A stretch of 20,949 nt of DNA. It comes from Bacillota bacterium (lineage in GTDB: Bacteria; Bacillota; Clostridia; Christensenellales; CAG-138). The position numbers and the translations under genes are program-made. Where the stretch lies: contig JAEXEN010000035.1 in the NCBI GenBank assembly GCA_023400985.1, forward strand, positions 1-20,949, given 5' to 3'. The notes below the pieces were generated by a model. That model did not search any database, was not told where the DNA came from, and saw only the letters and a program-made list of their open reading frames with translations. Of this stretch, positions 13,034 through 19,501 are shown piece by piece (within the stretch, counting starts at the first letter, position 1; each line of letters begins with the position of its first letter).

Positions 13034-14884
13034 TTATTTGACGCCCATCTTCGTAAGCCATGCTTCGTAGCTGGCTCCGTATTCCTCCATCGTGATGAAA
13101 TGATCCTTGATGCTCTGGCCTTTGTACCTGAGGTTCGATACGCCGCAGGGCGCGTACTGGCCCTCGAAGATATCAAGCGTGGAAGCGACGTAGGTGGCGG
13201 GCATGATCATGTACGGAATGAGAATGGCATGCTCGATGAGAATAGCCTCCGCCTCGGCAAACTTAGCATAGCGCGCAGCGGTATCCGTAAGCGCCTTGGC
13301 TTCCTCCACCTTGGCATAGTACTCGGTGAGGATCGGGGTAAGGGCATTGCTCTCGTCGAGATTCACATCCATTTTATTGTAGGAGTTGCCGTCGTGGGTC
13401 ACGTTGTCCTCGTTAAGCGATTCTGCAAAGGGTTCGGCCCAGGTGGACGGATCCTCATAATCCGCGACCCAGTTACAGCGCATAAACGAGTACACGCCCG
13501 CACGGCGGGTCTTGGACAGGAAGCTGTCGGCCGGTGCGCCGTTGAGCACGCAGGTCACGTAATCCGAGCCCAGCACGCCCTCGATCTGTTGTTTGACAAG
13601 GGTGGATTCGCTCTCCCAGTCCGCCATGTCGGTGCGATAGGTGATGACCATCTGGATGGGGAAGGTCACGCCCTGCGCCTCAAGCTCCGTACGCGCGAGG
13701 TCGCGGTATTTGACGGCCTCCGATTCGTTGTAGAAATTGTCGGCGATACCGTCGAATTGCGGAAGCTCCGTATAGTCGGTGCCGTTGACGCCTGTGAAAG
13801 TCCTCGGGGTGATGGTAGATTGAATGACCTCGCTCACGTTCTCAGCATCGGTAGCGGCGATCGCGTATTCGCGGTTGAAGGCGTACATGATAGACTTGCG
13901 GAAGTTCTCATTGAGCACGGCGGTCTTCCAGTCTTGCGGCGCCCATGCTTCATCGTATTCGGGTTTGAAGTTGAAGCAGAAGAAATAGGATGCGTCGGGC
14001 GTGGCGCGGTCCTTGCTCAAATATTCGGGGTAGCTTTGGAGCCATTCGCCCACGATGTCGTTGCTAAGCTCCGCATAGTTGATCTCCCCGCGAAGCACCA
14101 TGGCGGGCCCGATCGTAGACGATTCGGTGTTATAGGTGCGCTCGATCTTGGTGATATGGATGTTATCCGCATCCCAGTTGTTGTAGTTTTTCAGATAGAC
14201 ATGCTTTACCTGCGGCTCGAACTCGGAAAGGATGTAAGCGCCGCAATAGTACATCTTATCGGCCGCCGTGCCGAAATCCAGGCCCATCTCCTCAAGCTGC
14301 GGACCGTAAGCGGGCATATAGCAGACGTAAGTGAGGCAGCTCGGGAAGAACGGATAATTGCCGGTGGTGGTGTATTCGAGCGTGTATTTATCCACAGCCT
14401 TCACACCCACCTGCGAAAAATCGGTGATTTCACCCGCCTCATACTCCTTGGCGTTCACGATGAAGTAGAGCATATAGCTCGTGCCGCTCTCGTATTCCGC
14501 GGTCAAAACGTATTTAGCGGCGTCCACGAAATCCTGCGCTGTGACATCGGCCACCTCCGCCCCCTGATAGTCGTACCATTTTTGTCCCTCACGGAGGTGG
14601 AACGTCCAGACGGTGCCGTCATCCGATACTTCCCAGGTGTCGGCAAGGCCGGGCTTGATCTCGCCGTAAGGATCGTATTCAACAAGGGTATCGACAACAT
14701 TCGCGCCCACCTGCTGGTCCCAGGTATAGGAGGCCACAAGGTAGTTGAGCGTAGTTACCTCGGAGGAGTAGAGGGTTTTGTAGACGGCTTCATCGTAATT
14801 CTCAGCGGCGCCGGGCGAGCACGCGCCAAAAAGGGAGGCCGTCATCAGCAAACACAGCAACAGGGCAAAGATCTTCTTCGTCAT
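13034..14884 (-). CDS. oppA: Oligopeptide ABC transporter substrate-binding lipoprotein
   Basis: A 616-residue SBP_bac_5 family receptor that captures peptides outside the membrane and delivers them to OppBC. The N-terminus MTKKIFALLLCLLMTAS is a signal peptide ending in LFGAC, with C22 as the likely lipidated residue. The mature part shows family features such as VDTLVEYDPYGEIKPGLADT and the DGTVWTFHLREGQKW segment. ATG 14884 is chosen because AAGGAGAG lies about 9 nt upstream and the signal peptide then starts at residue 1; an in-frame GTG at 14968 would add 28 polar residues. It is the first gene of the operon, downstream of the promoter at 14986-15014. Given the partner genes, murein peptides are a plausible ligand. 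Confidence 0.93.
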   Translation of the reverse strand: MTKKIFALLLCLLMTASLFGACSPGAAENYDEAVYKTLYSSEVTTLNYLVASYTWDQQVGANVVDTLVEYDPYGEIKPGLADTWEVSDDGTVWTFHLREGQKWYDYQGAEVADVTAQDFVDAAKYVLTAEYESGTSYMLYFIVNAKEYEAGEITDFSQVGVKAVDKYTLEYTTTGNYPFFPSCLTYVCYMPAYGPQLEEMGLDFGTAADKMYYCGAYILSEFEPQVKHVYLKNYNNWDADNIHITKIERTYNTESSTIGPAMVLRGEINYAELSNDIVGEWLQSYPEYLSKDRATPDASYFFCFNFKPEYDEAWAPQDWKTAVLNENFRKSIMYAFNREYAIAATDAENVSEVIQSTITPRTFTGVNGTDYTELPQFDGIADNFYNESEAVKYRDLARTELEAQGVTFPIQMVITYRTDMADWESESTLVKQQIEGVLGSDYVTCVLNGAPADSFLSKTRRAGVYSFMRCNWVADYEDPSTWAEPFAESLNEDNVTHDGNSYNKMDVNLDESNALTPILTEYYAKVEEAKALTDTAARYAKFAEAEAILIEHAILIPYMIMPATYVASTLDIFEGQYAPCGVSNLRYKGQSIKDHFITMEEYGASYEAWLTKMGVK

Positions 14885-14910
14885 TGTCGTTTTCTCTCCT
14901 TTTTCTCTTT

Positions 14911-14924
14911 TACATGTACATGTA
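14911..14924. promoter_or_regulatory. Perfect 14-bp palindrome in the oppA leader
   Basis: TACATGTACATGTA is an exact palindrome between the predicted transcription start (about 14979) and the oppA ribosome site. It could be an operator acting as a roadblock. It is also self-complementary within one strand, but its loop would be very short. No known regulator can be named. Confidence 0.45.
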
Positions 14925-14985
14925 CTTCCGGGAAATGAAAGCCGATACGAGGAGGTAACACCGTCCACCTCCGTTGATAGCCTTC

Positions 14986-15014
14986 ATTCTACACGGTTTT
15001 TTATAAGAATTCAA
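14986..15014 (-). promoter_or_regulatory. Predicted promoter of the peptide-import operon
   Basis: Reading leftward, -35 TTGAAT (15014-15009), a 17-nt spacer and -10 TAGAAT (14991-14986). The start would be near 14979, giving an approximately 95-nt leader that holds a GGAGGT/ACCTCC hairpin (14951-14956/14967-14972) and the palindrome at 14911. Confidence 0.55.
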
Positions 15015-15024
15015 CAACAATATA

Positions 15025-15051
15025 TTGTATACCGTCATACAAATATACCGT
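15025..15051. promoter_or_regulatory. Inverted and direct repeats upstream of the operon promoter
   Basis: Inverted repeat TTGTAT (15025-15030) / ATACAA (15037-15042) with spacer ACCGTC, interleaved with a direct repeat TATACCGT (15028-15035 and 15044-15051; 16-bp period). It lies just upstream of the -35 of the oppA promoter, a usual place for an activator site. The regulator is unknown. Confidence 0.4.
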
Positions 15052-15278
15052 GTGTTTCCTTATATTTCCCAAAAACTTCGCAGCCGCCGTTGAACGTATT
15101 TTTATGCGATTTTTCATGACCGGCGGCAGCATCGTCACGGCTCATGCGCAATTCGTTCCATCGTAGCGCGCCCCTTTACGTTTTGCAGCGCAAATTTCAT
15201 TTGTTATCTTGCAAAAACTGCTTTTTTGCAAGGTGACCGCCGCATATGTAAACAAACCGCGAAAACGCCTGCTTTCGA
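15052..15278. other. Spacer between divergent promoters, no gene seen
   Basis: No credible coding frame. It holds a 9-bp hairpin CTTGCAAAA/TTTTGCAAG (15208-15216/15224-15232) and a longer-range GCCGCCG...CGGCGGC inverted repeat starting near 15083. The first resembles a weak rightward terminator with few following Ts, but nothing upstream needs one. Confidence 0.5.
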
Positions 15279-15306
15279 TTGACGATTGTGACATTTTATG
15301 TATAAT
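15279..15306 (+). promoter_or_regulatory. Predicted promoter of the 56-residue small gene
   Basis: -35 TTGACG (15279-15284), a 16-nt spacer and perfect -10 TATAAT (15301-15306). The start near 15313 gives an approximately 62-nt leader containing AAGGGGGT and a strong hairpin. Confidence 0.65.
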
Positions 15307-15328
15307 AATGTAATAGAACATATACGGA

Positions 15329-15374
15329 AAGGGGGTCTAAGGCGAGGGGATCCGAACCCCCTGCCTTAACGCAC
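15329..15374 (+). promoter_or_regulatory. Leader with hairpin-bridged Shine-Dalgarno
   Basis: AAGGGGGT (15329-15336) pairs with the 16S tail through one wobble but is 38 nt from the ATG at 15375. Between them sits a hairpin: TAAGGC (15338-15343), bulged G, AGGGG (15345-15349), loop, CCCCT (15358-15362), GCCTTA (15363-15368). When folded it leaves an effective spacing of about 7 nt. An alternative pairing GGGGGT (15331-15336) with ACCCCC (15356-15361) would hide the site, so the leader could switch between two states. Both folds are inferred by eye. Confidence 0.5.
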
Positions 15375-15545
15375 ATGGACGAGCGTTTTGAGGAATATCT
15401 TCTTTCCAACGAATATGACCGCTTCGAGGGTTATCTTTTGAGCATCGTGCGCGACGCCTATTCCGCAGGCTTTCTGGCAGGCCTCAGCGCGAAGGACGCG
15501 GCGCCGCAGCTCATACCCTTGGAAAATAATCCGGACGCCAGTTAA
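15375..15545 (+). CDS. Small uncharacterised protein, 56 residues
   Basis: No family recognised. The peptide starts MDERFEEYLLSNEYDRFEGY, is acidic at the N-terminus, and its middle (IVRDAYSAGFLAGLSA) is an amphipathic helix with the AYxxGFxxGL spacing seen in many small clostridial proteins. No signal peptide or membrane helix is evident. Codon choice matches neighbouring genes (many GAC, GAG, GGC, GCG codons), which supports real translation, as does a good promoter upstream. No Shine-Dalgarno lies in the usual window and no alternative in-frame start exists before an upstream stop at 15306. It is followed by an independent promoter for carbamate kinase. Confidence 0.62.
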   Translation: MDERFEEYLLSNEYDRFEGYLLSIVRDAYSAGFLAGLSAKDAAPQLIPLENNPDAS

Positions 15546-15626
15546 ATATTTATTTTTGAGCGGAACGTTCTTGACGGTTCCCTGCATTTTCCCCGACAAC
15601 ATATGACGTTTTCAGCCTGTTTCCGG

Positions 15627-15655
15627 TTGACACGGGCATTTTTGCATACTATAAT
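15627..15655 (+). promoter_or_regulatory. Consensus promoter of carbamate kinase
   Basis: TTGACA (15627-15632), exactly 17 nt, TATAAT (15650-15655): a complete match to the housekeeping sigma consensus. It implies strong expression unless repressed. The start near 15662 gives a 50-nt leader with AAGGAG 8 nt before ATG 15714. Confidence 0.9.
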
Positions 15656-15713
15656 AAGAACGTTTGCCAAACAAATTTTTAGCAAAATCAAAAATTTACA
15701 AGGAGCATCGGAC

Positions 15714-16652
15714 ATGAAGAAAATCGTCATCGCACTCGGCGGCAATGCGCTTCAGGAAGCCGGAAGGCCGGCAACGGCGGAAGCCCAGCTCGAAGTGGTG
15801 GAAAAGACCTCCGCATACATCGCGGACATCATCGAAAAGGGCTACAGCGTGGTGCTCGCGCATGGAAACGGGCCGCAGGTGGGCCGAATCGTTCTGCAAA
15901 ACGAATATGCGAGCCCCATTTCCCCCGCTATGCCGTTCGACGTATGCGGCGCCATGAGCCAGGGCATGATCGGCTACCACATGCAGCAGGGCCTTTCGAA
16001 GGTGCTCCGCGCACGCAACAATAAAAAAGAGGTCGTTACGGTGGTGACACAGGTGGTCGTGGACCAAAACGATCCCAAATTTAAAAATCCCAGCAAGCCT
16101 ATCGGGCCGTTCTACACCGAAGAGGAGGCGAGGTCCATCGCCGCCGAAAAGGGCTACGCTATGAAAGAGGACGCCGGCCGCGGCTGGCGCAGGGTGGTCG
16201 CTTCGCCCATGCCTGTCGAAATCGTGGAACTCAGCGCCGTGAAGGCGCTTGCCGCCGCGGGCTTTATCCCCATCACGGTGGGCGGCGGCGGCATCCCCGT
16301 GATCAAAAACGCTAAAGGCGACCTTGAGGGCACCGCAGCGGTGATCGACAAGGATCTCGCCTCCGAAAAGCTGGCCGAGGACCTTGACGCCGACGCGCTC
16401 GTGATCCTTACGGCGGTCGAAAAGGTTTCCATCAATTATAACAAGCCCAACCAAAAAGATCTTTCCTCTCTCACCGCAGCCGAGGCCGAACAGTACATCG
16501 AGGAAGGCCATTTCGCCCCCGGCTCCATGCTCCCCAAGATCGAAGCCGCGCTTATGTTCGTAAAGAGCAAGAAGGGCCGCAAGGCTATCATCACTTCGCT
16601 CGACAAGGCAGTGGAAGCGCTTGAAGGCAAAGCTGGTACCACCATCGGCTGA
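15714..16652 (+). CDS. arcC: Carbamate kinase
   Basis: 312 residues, amino acid kinase family. It makes ATP from carbamoyl phosphate and ADP, releasing ammonia and CO2, as the last step of arginine, agmatine or purine-ring fermentation. Motifs: ALGGNAL (7-13), AHGNGPQVG (49-57), SQGMIGY and ITVGGGGIPV (187-196), with the PFYTEEEA subdomain region characteristic of carbamate kinases. Length is normal. ATG 15714 follows AAGGAG. The gene stands alone: arginine deiminase and ornithine carbamoyltransferase are not adjacent, so the source of carbamoyl phosphate is unclear. The nearby nucleoside transporter makes purine breakdown one possibility. A strong hairpin follows the stop codon. Confidence 0.96.
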   Translation: MKKIVIALGGNALQEAGRPATAEAQLEVVEKTSAYIADIIEKGYSVVLAHGNGPQVGRIVLQNEYASPISPAMPFDVCGAMSQGMIGYHMQQGLSKVLRARNNKKEVVTVVTQVVVDQNDPKFKNPSKPIGPFYTEEEARSIAAEKGYAMKEDAGRGWRRVVASPMPVEIVELSAVKALAAAGFIPITVGGGGIPVIKNAKGDLEGTAAVIDKDLASEKLAEDLDADALVILTAVEKVSINYNKPNQKDLSSLTAAEAEQYIEEGHFAPGSMLPKIEAALMFVKSKKGRKAIITSLDKAVEALEGKAGTTIG

Positions 16653-16659
16653 CGCCTTT

Positions 16660-16706
16660 CGCGGAAATGGCGTTCCGCCATTTCCGCGAGGCCCTTCGGG
16701 GTTTTT
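16660..16706 (+). terminator. Terminator region after carbamate kinase
   Basis: A perfect 13-bp stem CGCGGAAATGGCG/CGCCATTTCCGCG (16660-16672/16676-16688, loop TTC) starts 7 nt after the stop codon. A second small hairpin CCC-TTC-GGG (16692-16700) follows and leads into TTTTT (16702-16706). Together they probably stop arcC transcription. Confidence 0.7.
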
Positions 16707-17014
16707 CACATCCGCCTGCCGCGCTTCGGCGCTCCCACCCTTCGGGTACTACCGATGTCGCCTTCGGCAACAATTAAGGTTGCGAGCGGCGGATGCGATA
16801 GGAACGAAACCCTACGGATTTCATCCGTTTCGGCGCGCACAAGGCCGCAGGCCTCGGCCCACGCAAGGCCATAGGCCTTGGCCCGTAAGGGTTCCGGCTC
16901 TGCCGGACGTGTAGGGCTCCGGCTTCCCCGGACGCGCATGTCGCCGAAGCCGGAACAAATCAAGGGACTGTTGCCCCTTGATAATCCCCACAGAAAAAAG
17001 ATCGTATTATGCAT

Positions 17015-17043
17015 GTAGGGCGGGATGATTTTCATCCCGCCCG
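17015..17043. repeat. Interspersed palindromic element, copy 3
   Basis: GTAGGGCGGGATGAT followed by the reverse arm; 11-bp perfect stem GGGCGGGATGA/TCATCCCGCCC (17018-17028/17032-17042), loop TTT. The first 15 bases equal those of the copy at 254. Lying 9 bp beyond the NUDIX stop codon, it may serve as that operon's terminator. Confidence 0.65.
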
Positions 17044-17051
17044 TTGTTATT

Positions 17052-17474
17052 TTATTCGAGTTCGCTCAGCCCATACACCCCGAACCGCTCGCAGTCGCGT
17101 TCGACGGAGGGGGTAAGGAGAGCTTTCATTTCGTCTTTTCCCACCCAAGCATGATCCGTATGCTCGTCGGAAAGCGTCACCTTATCGCTTTGCGCCTTAC
17201 AGAGCCATGTCAAAACCACCACATGCCTTTTTTCGTTCTTCACAAAGCCGCTTGCGTACAGAAGGCGCTCCACCGTTGCAGTAAGCCCCGTTTCTTCCAT
17301 GATCTCGCGTTGAAGCGCAGCCTCCAATTCCTCGCCGAATTCGAGCCTCCCGCCCGGAAATTCATATTGTCCCGCGCCGAAGGGGTCGTAATCCGAGCGC
17401 TTGATGATAAGCGCTTTTCCTTGGTACACAACGATCCCCTTCACCGCCACGCCGATGGTCCTGACCTGCTCCAT
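17052..17474 (-). CDS. NUDIX hydrolase (MutT-like)
   Basis: 140 residues, predicted to hydrolyse a nucleoside diphosphate-linked compound using Mg2+. The complete Nudix box is GGRLEFGEELEAALQREIME followed by ETGL (GX5EX7REUXEEXGU). ATG 17474 is chosen because GGGAGGGG lies 7 nt upstream; an in-frame ATG at 17498 precedes that site and has none of its own. It follows the nucleoside permease genes by 33 nt in the same direction and is probably co-transcribed. Cleaning damaged or non-canonical nucleotides derived from imported nucleosides would fit the context, but Nudix substrates cannot be deduced from the box alone. Confidence 0.92.
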   Translation of the reverse strand: MEQVRTIGVAVKGIVVYQGKALIIKRSDYDPFGAGQYEFPGGRLEFGEELEAALQREIMEETGLTATVERLLYASGFVKNEKRHVVVLTWLCKAQSDKVTLSDEHTDHAWVGKDEMKALLTPSVERDCERFGVYGLSELE

Positions 17475-17507
17475 ACGATCGCCCCTCCCTATTTGCATTT
17501 ACTGCAT

Positions 17508-18431
17508 TTACGTTTTATGCAACCTGAGCCGTTTTGATCGCTTGCGCTTTTCACTTTGCACCACGTATACCATCATGATCACGGTAACGAGATACGGCGT
17601 GATGGACGTAAGGCCGCTCGGCACGCCCACGGACTGGAGCCGAAGCCCCAGCGCATCCAAGAAGCCGAACAGGAGCGCGGCGAGGAACACGCGCGGCGGG
17701 TTGGCCATGCCGAAGATCACGCATGCAAACGCGATAAAGCCGCGGTTGGCGCTCATCCCCTCGGTGAACATGGTAAGATACCCAAGCGAGAGATGCGCGC
17801 CCGCAAAGCCGCAAAGCACGCCGCACAGAAGACTCGCGAGGTATTTCATTTTCTCCGGGCTTACGCCCGCGTTTCTTAATGACGCGGGGTGCTCGCCCGC
17901 TGCGCGGAGCCAATAGCCCCACGGCGTTTTGTAGAGGAACAGCCATGTGAGAAGCACCAATGCCCAGGAGATGTATACGAACAAAGTATTGTTGTTGAGA
18001 AGCTCGCCCAAAACGGGGATGTTATCGAGAAACGGGAGATGCACCGTCGGGATCGGATAGATGCCGGGGTCCGAAAACGCGCCCTTCACGCCGAATATGG
18101 TGCGGAGCAAAAACACCGTGAGCCCGCCCGCGAAGATGTTGAGCGCCACGCCGATGATGAACTCGTCGCTTTTGAATTTGATCACGAACAGGCCGAAAAG
18201 GAGCCCGATGAGAATGCCGCAGATCACCGCGAACAACACGCCCATGGCTGCCGAAGAGAAGAAATAGCTCGCCGCGACCGCCGCGAACGCGCCTACGAGG
18301 ATCATGCCGTCCATGCCGATGTTCATGATGCCCGCGTGCTCGGTGAAAAGCCCGCCGAGCGCCGCCAGCACGATAGGCGTGGATGTGCGGAGCGTATTTT
18401 GCAAAAGCGCCACGTTGAATATCTCGTTCAT
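17508..18431 (-). CDS. nupQ: Nucleoside-type ABC transporter permease (NupQ/YufQ-like)
   Basis: 307-residue membrane permease of the BPD_transp_2 family. The N-terminus has TPIVLAALGGLFTEHAGIMN followed by IGMDGMILVGAF, a signature of the second permease of guanosine/nucleoside importers with BmpA-type receptors. About eight to ten hydrophobic segments follow. ATG 18431 overlaps the upstream stop as ATGA. With its partner permease it forms the channel. Ribose or other sugar importers are related, but the TEHAGIMNIG motif and paired permeases favour nucleosides. Confidence 0.88.
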   Translation of the reverse strand: MNEIFNVALLQNTLRTSTPIVLAALGGLFTEHAGIMNIGMDGMILVGAFAAVAASYFFSSAAMGVLFAVICGILIGLLFGLFVIKFKSDEFIIGVALNIFAGGLTVFLLRTIFGVKGAFSDPGIYPIPTVHLPFLDNIPVLGELLNNNTLFVYISWALVLLTWLFLYKTPWGYWLRAAGEHPASLRNAGVSPEKMKYLASLLCGVLCGFAGAHLSLGYLTMFTEGMSANRGFIAFACVIFGMANPPRVFLAALLFGFLDALGLRLQSVGVPSGLTSITPYLVTVIMMVYVVQSEKRKRSKRLRLHKT

Positions 18432-19501
18432 ACGGTTTTCCTCCCCCGCCTTGAAGCGCGGCGCGCGCGCTTTTCCTTGATGGAAGCCGTTATGCCGCTT
18501 TCCGCCGCCATGAAAAAGATGATGATGGACTGTATCACGAGGATGAGTTCGCTCGATATGCCCGTGTTCAGTTCCATGGCGCTGCTGCCGATTTTAAGTG
18601 CCGCGAAAAACACGCTCATAAGGAGGATGCCGATGGGCTCATAGCGCATGATCATCGCGACCAGCATCCCGTCGAAGTAGAAATCCTTCGATATGCTCTC
18701 CATAAACCTGCCGTGAATGCCGTATACCTCAAACATCCCCACCGCGCCGCACATCGCGCCCGAGGCAACCATGGCGAGTATGGTGATAGAATCCACGTTA
18801 AGGCCCGCAAAAAACGCAAAGCGCCGGTTCAGTCCTGTAAGCTTCATTTCATAGCCCGTCGCGGTGCGGCTCATCACATACCATACGATAAGCGCGATGC
18901 CCGCCGCGTAGAAAATGCCCGAGGTCAGATCCGAAAGCGGTATGAGCTTGAAGAAGCGAAAAGACGCCTCGATGGCGGGCGTACCGGCGGCAATGCCCTT
19001 TTCCGTTGTCTTGAGAGGCCCGTTGGCAAGGTATGTGCAAAAATAGATCGCCGCGGAGTTGAGCATGACGGTGGTGATGACCTCGTTAACCTTGAGCTTC
19101 ACCTTCAAAAGCGCGGGGATGAGCGCATACAGCCCCCCCGCCGCGCACGCCGCCAAAAAAGCAAGCGGTATGGCGAGCTCGGCCGGAATACCGCCTAAAA
19201 GCACCCCCGCCATGGCGGCGGCCATGCCGCCTAAAAAAAGCTGGCCTTCGCCGCCCACGTTGAAGATGCCCGCCCTTGCGCCCACCGCCGTGGCGAGCGC
19301 GGTGATGGCCAGCGTGACGGTTTTTGCCGAGGTATTGCCTATGGCGCGCGGCGAGCCGAAGCTGCCGCGGACGAGCTCGGCATAAGCCGCGACAGGGTCG
19401 TGCCCCGTGAGCAAGATAATGACAGCCCCAACTATCAGCGCTGCGAATACGCTCACGAACAGCGACAGAAGATACCCTCTATCGATCCTTTTCTTCGTCA
19501 T
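18428..19501 (-). CDS. nupP: Nucleoside-type ABC transporter permease (NupP/YufP-like)
   Basis: 357-residue membrane permease. After one N-terminal helix and a periplasmic-side loop (GHDPVAAYAELVRGSFGSP), the segment ALATAVGARAGIFNVGGEGQ is the family signature, followed by multiple hydrophobic helices. The longer N-terminal region distinguishes it from the downstream permease. Its start overlaps the end of the ATPase gene by 23 nt and its stop overlaps the next start, so the three genes are tightly coupled. The arginine-rich C-terminus (KRARRASRRGRK) faces the cytoplasm. Confidence 0.88.
   Translation of the reverse strand: MTKKRIDRGYLLSLFVSVFAALIVGAVIILLTGHDPVAAYAELVRGSFGSPRAIGNTSAKTVTLAITALATAVGARAGIFNVGGEGQLFLGGMAAAMAGVLLGGIPAELAIPLAFLAACAAGGLYALIPALLKVKLKVNEVITTVMLNSAAIYFCTYLANGPLKTTEKGIAAGTPAIEASFRFFKLIPLSDLTSGIFYAAGIALIVWYVMSRTATGYEMKLTGLNRRFAFFAGLNVDSITILAMVASGAMCGAVGMFEVYGIHGRFMESISKDFYFDGMLVAMIMRYEPIGILLMSVFFAALKIGSSAMELNTGISSELILVIQSIIIFFMAAESGITASIKEKRARRASRRGRKTV

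Larger units (their letters stand above)
16653..17043. repeat. Dense array of tri- and tetranucleotide-loop hairpins
   Basis: No gene is visible between the convergent arcC and NUDIX genes. Besides the terminator, hairpins seen directly include GCGC/GCGC loop TTCG (16721-16732), ACCC/GGGT loop TTC (16737-16747), GCC/GGC loop TTC (16760-16768), ACGGAT/ATCCGT loop TTC (16814-16828), AGGCC/GGCCT loop GCA (16842-16854), AAGGCC/GGCCTT loop ATA (16865-16879), TCCGGC/GCCGGA loop TCT (16893-16907) and ATCAAGGG/CCCTTGAT (16959-16982). Two stretches are tandem imperfect repeats: about 24 bp from 16841 and 25 bp from 16891. The design resembles 33-138. Confidence 0.65.

Noticed and set aside
13016..14938. 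A 640-codon open frame on the plus strand opposite the peptide-binding lipoprotein gene
   Set aside because: It mirrors the lipoprotein gene almost end to end, has no ribosome site, and its translation shows no family features. Open antisense frames of this length arise from the codon bias of the real gene.
14885..14979. oppA leader examined for a T-box or known riboswitch
   Set aside because: It is too short and lacks T-box or lysine-riboswitch sequence signatures and a terminator/antiterminator pair; only a small GGAGGT/ACCTCC hairpin and a palindrome are seen.
15338..15368. Leader hairpin with a TCCGAAC loop considered as a tRNA T-arm or tRNA fragment
   Set aside because: No acceptor, D or anticodon arms can be drawn around it, and the stem length and loop do not fit a T-arm.
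15696..16709. A 337-codon minus-strand frame opposite carbamate kinase
   Set aside because: Carbamate kinase on the plus strand is unambiguous, with a consensus promoter; the antisense frame has low-complexity His, Gly and Ala stretches only.
16840..16940. Tandem repeats considered as a CRISPR array
   Set aside because: Units are imperfect, only two per type, directly abutting with no spacers, and no cas genes are present.
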